A DNA stretch of 6,870 nucleotides, taken from the NCBI GenBank assembly GCA_947475795.1, contig CANJOX010000169.1:1-6870 (forward strand). The letters run 5' to 3'. How positions within the stretch are numbered: position 1 is the stretch's first letter; each line of letters begins with the position of its first letter. Below, in pieces: positions 5,646 through 6,870 of this stretch. The translations under genes and the position numbers were made by a program. The notes beneath the pieces were generated by a model that ran no database searches, had not been told where the DNA came from, and saw only the letters and a program-made list of their open reading frames with translations. This DNA comes from Gemmatimonadota bacterium (GTDB lineage Bacteria; Gemmatimonadota; Gemmatimonadetes; Gemmatimonadales; Gemmatimonadaceae).

Positions 5646-6870
5646 ACGGCTGTCCGGCCACTGGCATGTCGCGCCCTGTGGTGAAGTGAAACACCGCCCG
5701 GCTGGCTTCCGCGCAGTCGGTGGGACCGCACGTCGCACTCACCGCTACCAGCTCGGACGGGGGGCCGGCGGTCAGGAAGGTCGCCAGTTCCAGCAGCTTC
5801 GCTCTGGTGGGGCTGGGCGTCTTCACACCGGCCACGCGGTACCAGTACCAGACGAGCCGGAATCCCTCCCGCCCGCGGACGATAGCTTGCCGCGTCATCC
5901 GGAAGTCGCCGTCGAGCGGACCGATGATCCGGTCCGACGCCACGCGATTGGCCGCGTCGATGCTGTTGCCGGCGCGGATCAGCTCGGTGCCCTGTGACTG
6001 CGACGCAAACACGAGGCGATCGAGCTGGACCGTGGCGACTCCGTCGGTCCAGGTTGCGTGACGGGTGGTCGAGGCGCCGTGGAATTGCGGTGTCCAACGC
6101 AGCGAATCCGGGAGTCCAGTCGCGGCGCTCAGGCGCCACGCCGCCCCTGCGGCCACTCCATCGATGGTTTCCGGTATCTGCGCGGCGGGCGCCGCGCTTC
6201 GCACGGCAATCAGTGTGACGGGACCGAGCACCGCCGCCGTCGTGGCGGCCACGAGCACCAAGCGTCCGCGGCGGTTAAGCGGACCAGCGCCCTCTCTTGT
6301 GGCGGGCGGCTCGCGCGGCGGCGTGAGCCCGGGCTGTGCGTCCGCCCGCTCCACGCGTTGTGCGATGACGAAAAACACGATCATGGCGAGGACGAAGATC
6401 ACCCAGCCGTACGTGCCGTGCTCTGCCATGAGGGGCGAGCGCATCCGGGTGCGGTAGCCGATCACGACCAGCCCGAAGACCCGGATCCAGTTCGACACGA
6501 TCGCGAGGGCGACGGCCCACGCGATGACGGTCCAACGGCTTTTGGGGCGGATCAGAAACAGCCGGCCGTACATGACACTCAACGTTGCGGCGCTCAGAAA
6601 ATAGCTGAGGCCGGCACACGACTCGGCGACCTCGACGGTGCCAAAGGGGAACCGAATGAGGTTGCCCGACACCTCCGCATCCAACCCAGTGACGCGGATC
6701 AGCACACCGTTCACGAAGACGGTCATCTGCTGCAGCACGCCGAGCAGCACTTCCCAGAGCGGGAGCGCCAGCGTGAAGATGCCGGCCACCGGGAGGGTGA
6801 CTCGGAGGGATGCGCTGCCGAATGCCGCCGCGGTCCAACCCACGAGTAGGACCACGAGCAGCAGCTGCTG
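5644..6870 (-). CDS. Exosortase fused to EpsI domain, 5' end cut by window edge
   Basis: Polytopic inner-membrane cysteine transpeptidase of the exosortase (EpsH-type) family with a fused periplasmic EpsI (DUF3485-like) domain. Exosortases process proteins bearing a short C-terminal sorting tag (PEP-CTERM type) and are co-inherited with EPS loci. Counting from GTG 6855 (the frame is open to the edge, so the true start lies outside), all three catalytic residues are visible: C80 in VEVAESCAGLSYF, R125 in SNWIRVFG and H146 in EHGTYGWVIF. Membrane segments fall at about 20-42, 83-98, 107-134 and 150-167. A polar Pro/Arg-rich linker (168-196) and another membrane segment (198-218) lead to the EpsI part: WRLSAATGLPDSLRWTPQF at 240-258, then LVFASQSQGTELIRAGNSID (281-300), which matches the EpsI core. 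Roughly the first 100-150 residues of the exosortase are missing. The fused form resembles XrtA and XrtD enzymes; the subtype cannot be settled without the target tag, so no symbol is given. Two tail cysteines, C376 and C381, are unusual. Confidence 0.93.
   Translation of the reverse strand, partial: QQLLLVVLLVGWTAAAFGSASLRVTLPVAGIFTLALPLWEVLLGVLQQMTVFVNGVLIRVTGLDAEVSGNLIRFPFGTVEVAESCAGLSYFLSAATLSVMYGRLFLIRPKSRWTVIAWAVALAIVSNWIRVFGLVVIGYRTRMRSPLMAEHGTYGWVIFVLAMIVFFVIAQRVERADAQPGLTPPREPPATREGAGPLNRRGRLVLVAATTAAVLGPVTLIAVRSAAPAAQIPETIDGVAAGAAWRLSAATGLPDSLRWTPQFHGASTTRHATWTDGVATVQLDRLVFASQSQGTELIRAGNSIDAANRVASDRIIGPLDGDFRMTRQAIVRGREGFRLVWYWYRVAGVKTPSPTRAKLLELATFLTAGPPSELVAVSATCGPTDCAEASRAVFHFTTGRDMPVAGQP

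Noticed and set aside
5634..5738. Upstream extension of the complete GT4 gene to 5738.
   Set aside because: It overlaps the EpsI-coding end in another frame, and GTG 5633 has a good ribosome binding site and matches the fold start.
5644..6855. Reading the EpsI part as a separate gene.
   Set aside because: The frame is continuous from the exosortase domain through the linker and membrane segment, with no stop and no internal ribosome binding site noticed.

Overview
This window is a gene-dense, very GC-rich piece of an exopolysaccharide (EPS) locus of the exosortase type. Exosortase/EpsI systems are known from Gram-negative bacteria. The GC content, GTG starts and gene set would fit Gemmatimonadota or another GC-rich group such as Betaproteobacteria or Acidobacteriota. 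The phylum is an inference and is not shown by any marker gene here.

Layout, left to right: (1) bases 1-845, minus strand, the N-terminal three quarters of a GT4 glycosyltransferase that runs off the left edge. (2) 842-2017, minus, a membrane-anchored GT2 glycosyltransferase. (3) 2018-3193, minus, an ATP-grasp ligase. These three read 3193->1 as a tightly packed operon: the ATP-grasp stop abuts the GT2 start, and the GT2 stop overlaps the GT4 start by 4 bases. (4) 3194-3352, a short divergent intergenic region, the only real non-coding gap, with an A/T-rich patch that probably holds promoter elements. (5) 3353-4549, plus, a DegT/DnrJ/EryC1/StrS-type PLP aminotransferase, the only plus-strand gene. 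(6) 4539-5633, minus, a second, complete GT4 glycosyltransferase whose 3' end overlaps the aminotransferase by 11 bases tail to tail. (7) 5644-6870, minus, an exosortase fused to a C-terminal EpsI domain, open at the right edge. The GT4 of item 6 lies 10 bases downstream of it and has a good ribosome binding site, so the two are probably one operon.

Likely joint role (inference from family knowledge): the three glycosyltransferases add sugars to a surface polysaccharide repeat unit. The aminotransferase makes an amino sugar or similar amine. The ATP-grasp enzyme makes an amide or peptide-like bond on a sugar, amino acid or other carboxylate. The exosortase/EpsI fusion is the sorting enzyme that processes and anchors C-terminally tagged proteins, which are typically co-inherited with EPS clusters. 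No exosortase target protein, polymerase, flippase or chain-length regulator is visible, so the locus clearly continues on both sides.

No tRNA, rRNA, CRISPR array, insertion sequence or convincing terminator was seen. The main oddities are the unresolved start of the aminotransferase, its reversed orientation inside a minus-strand locus, the 3' overlap of convergent genes and the exosortase-EpsI fusion.
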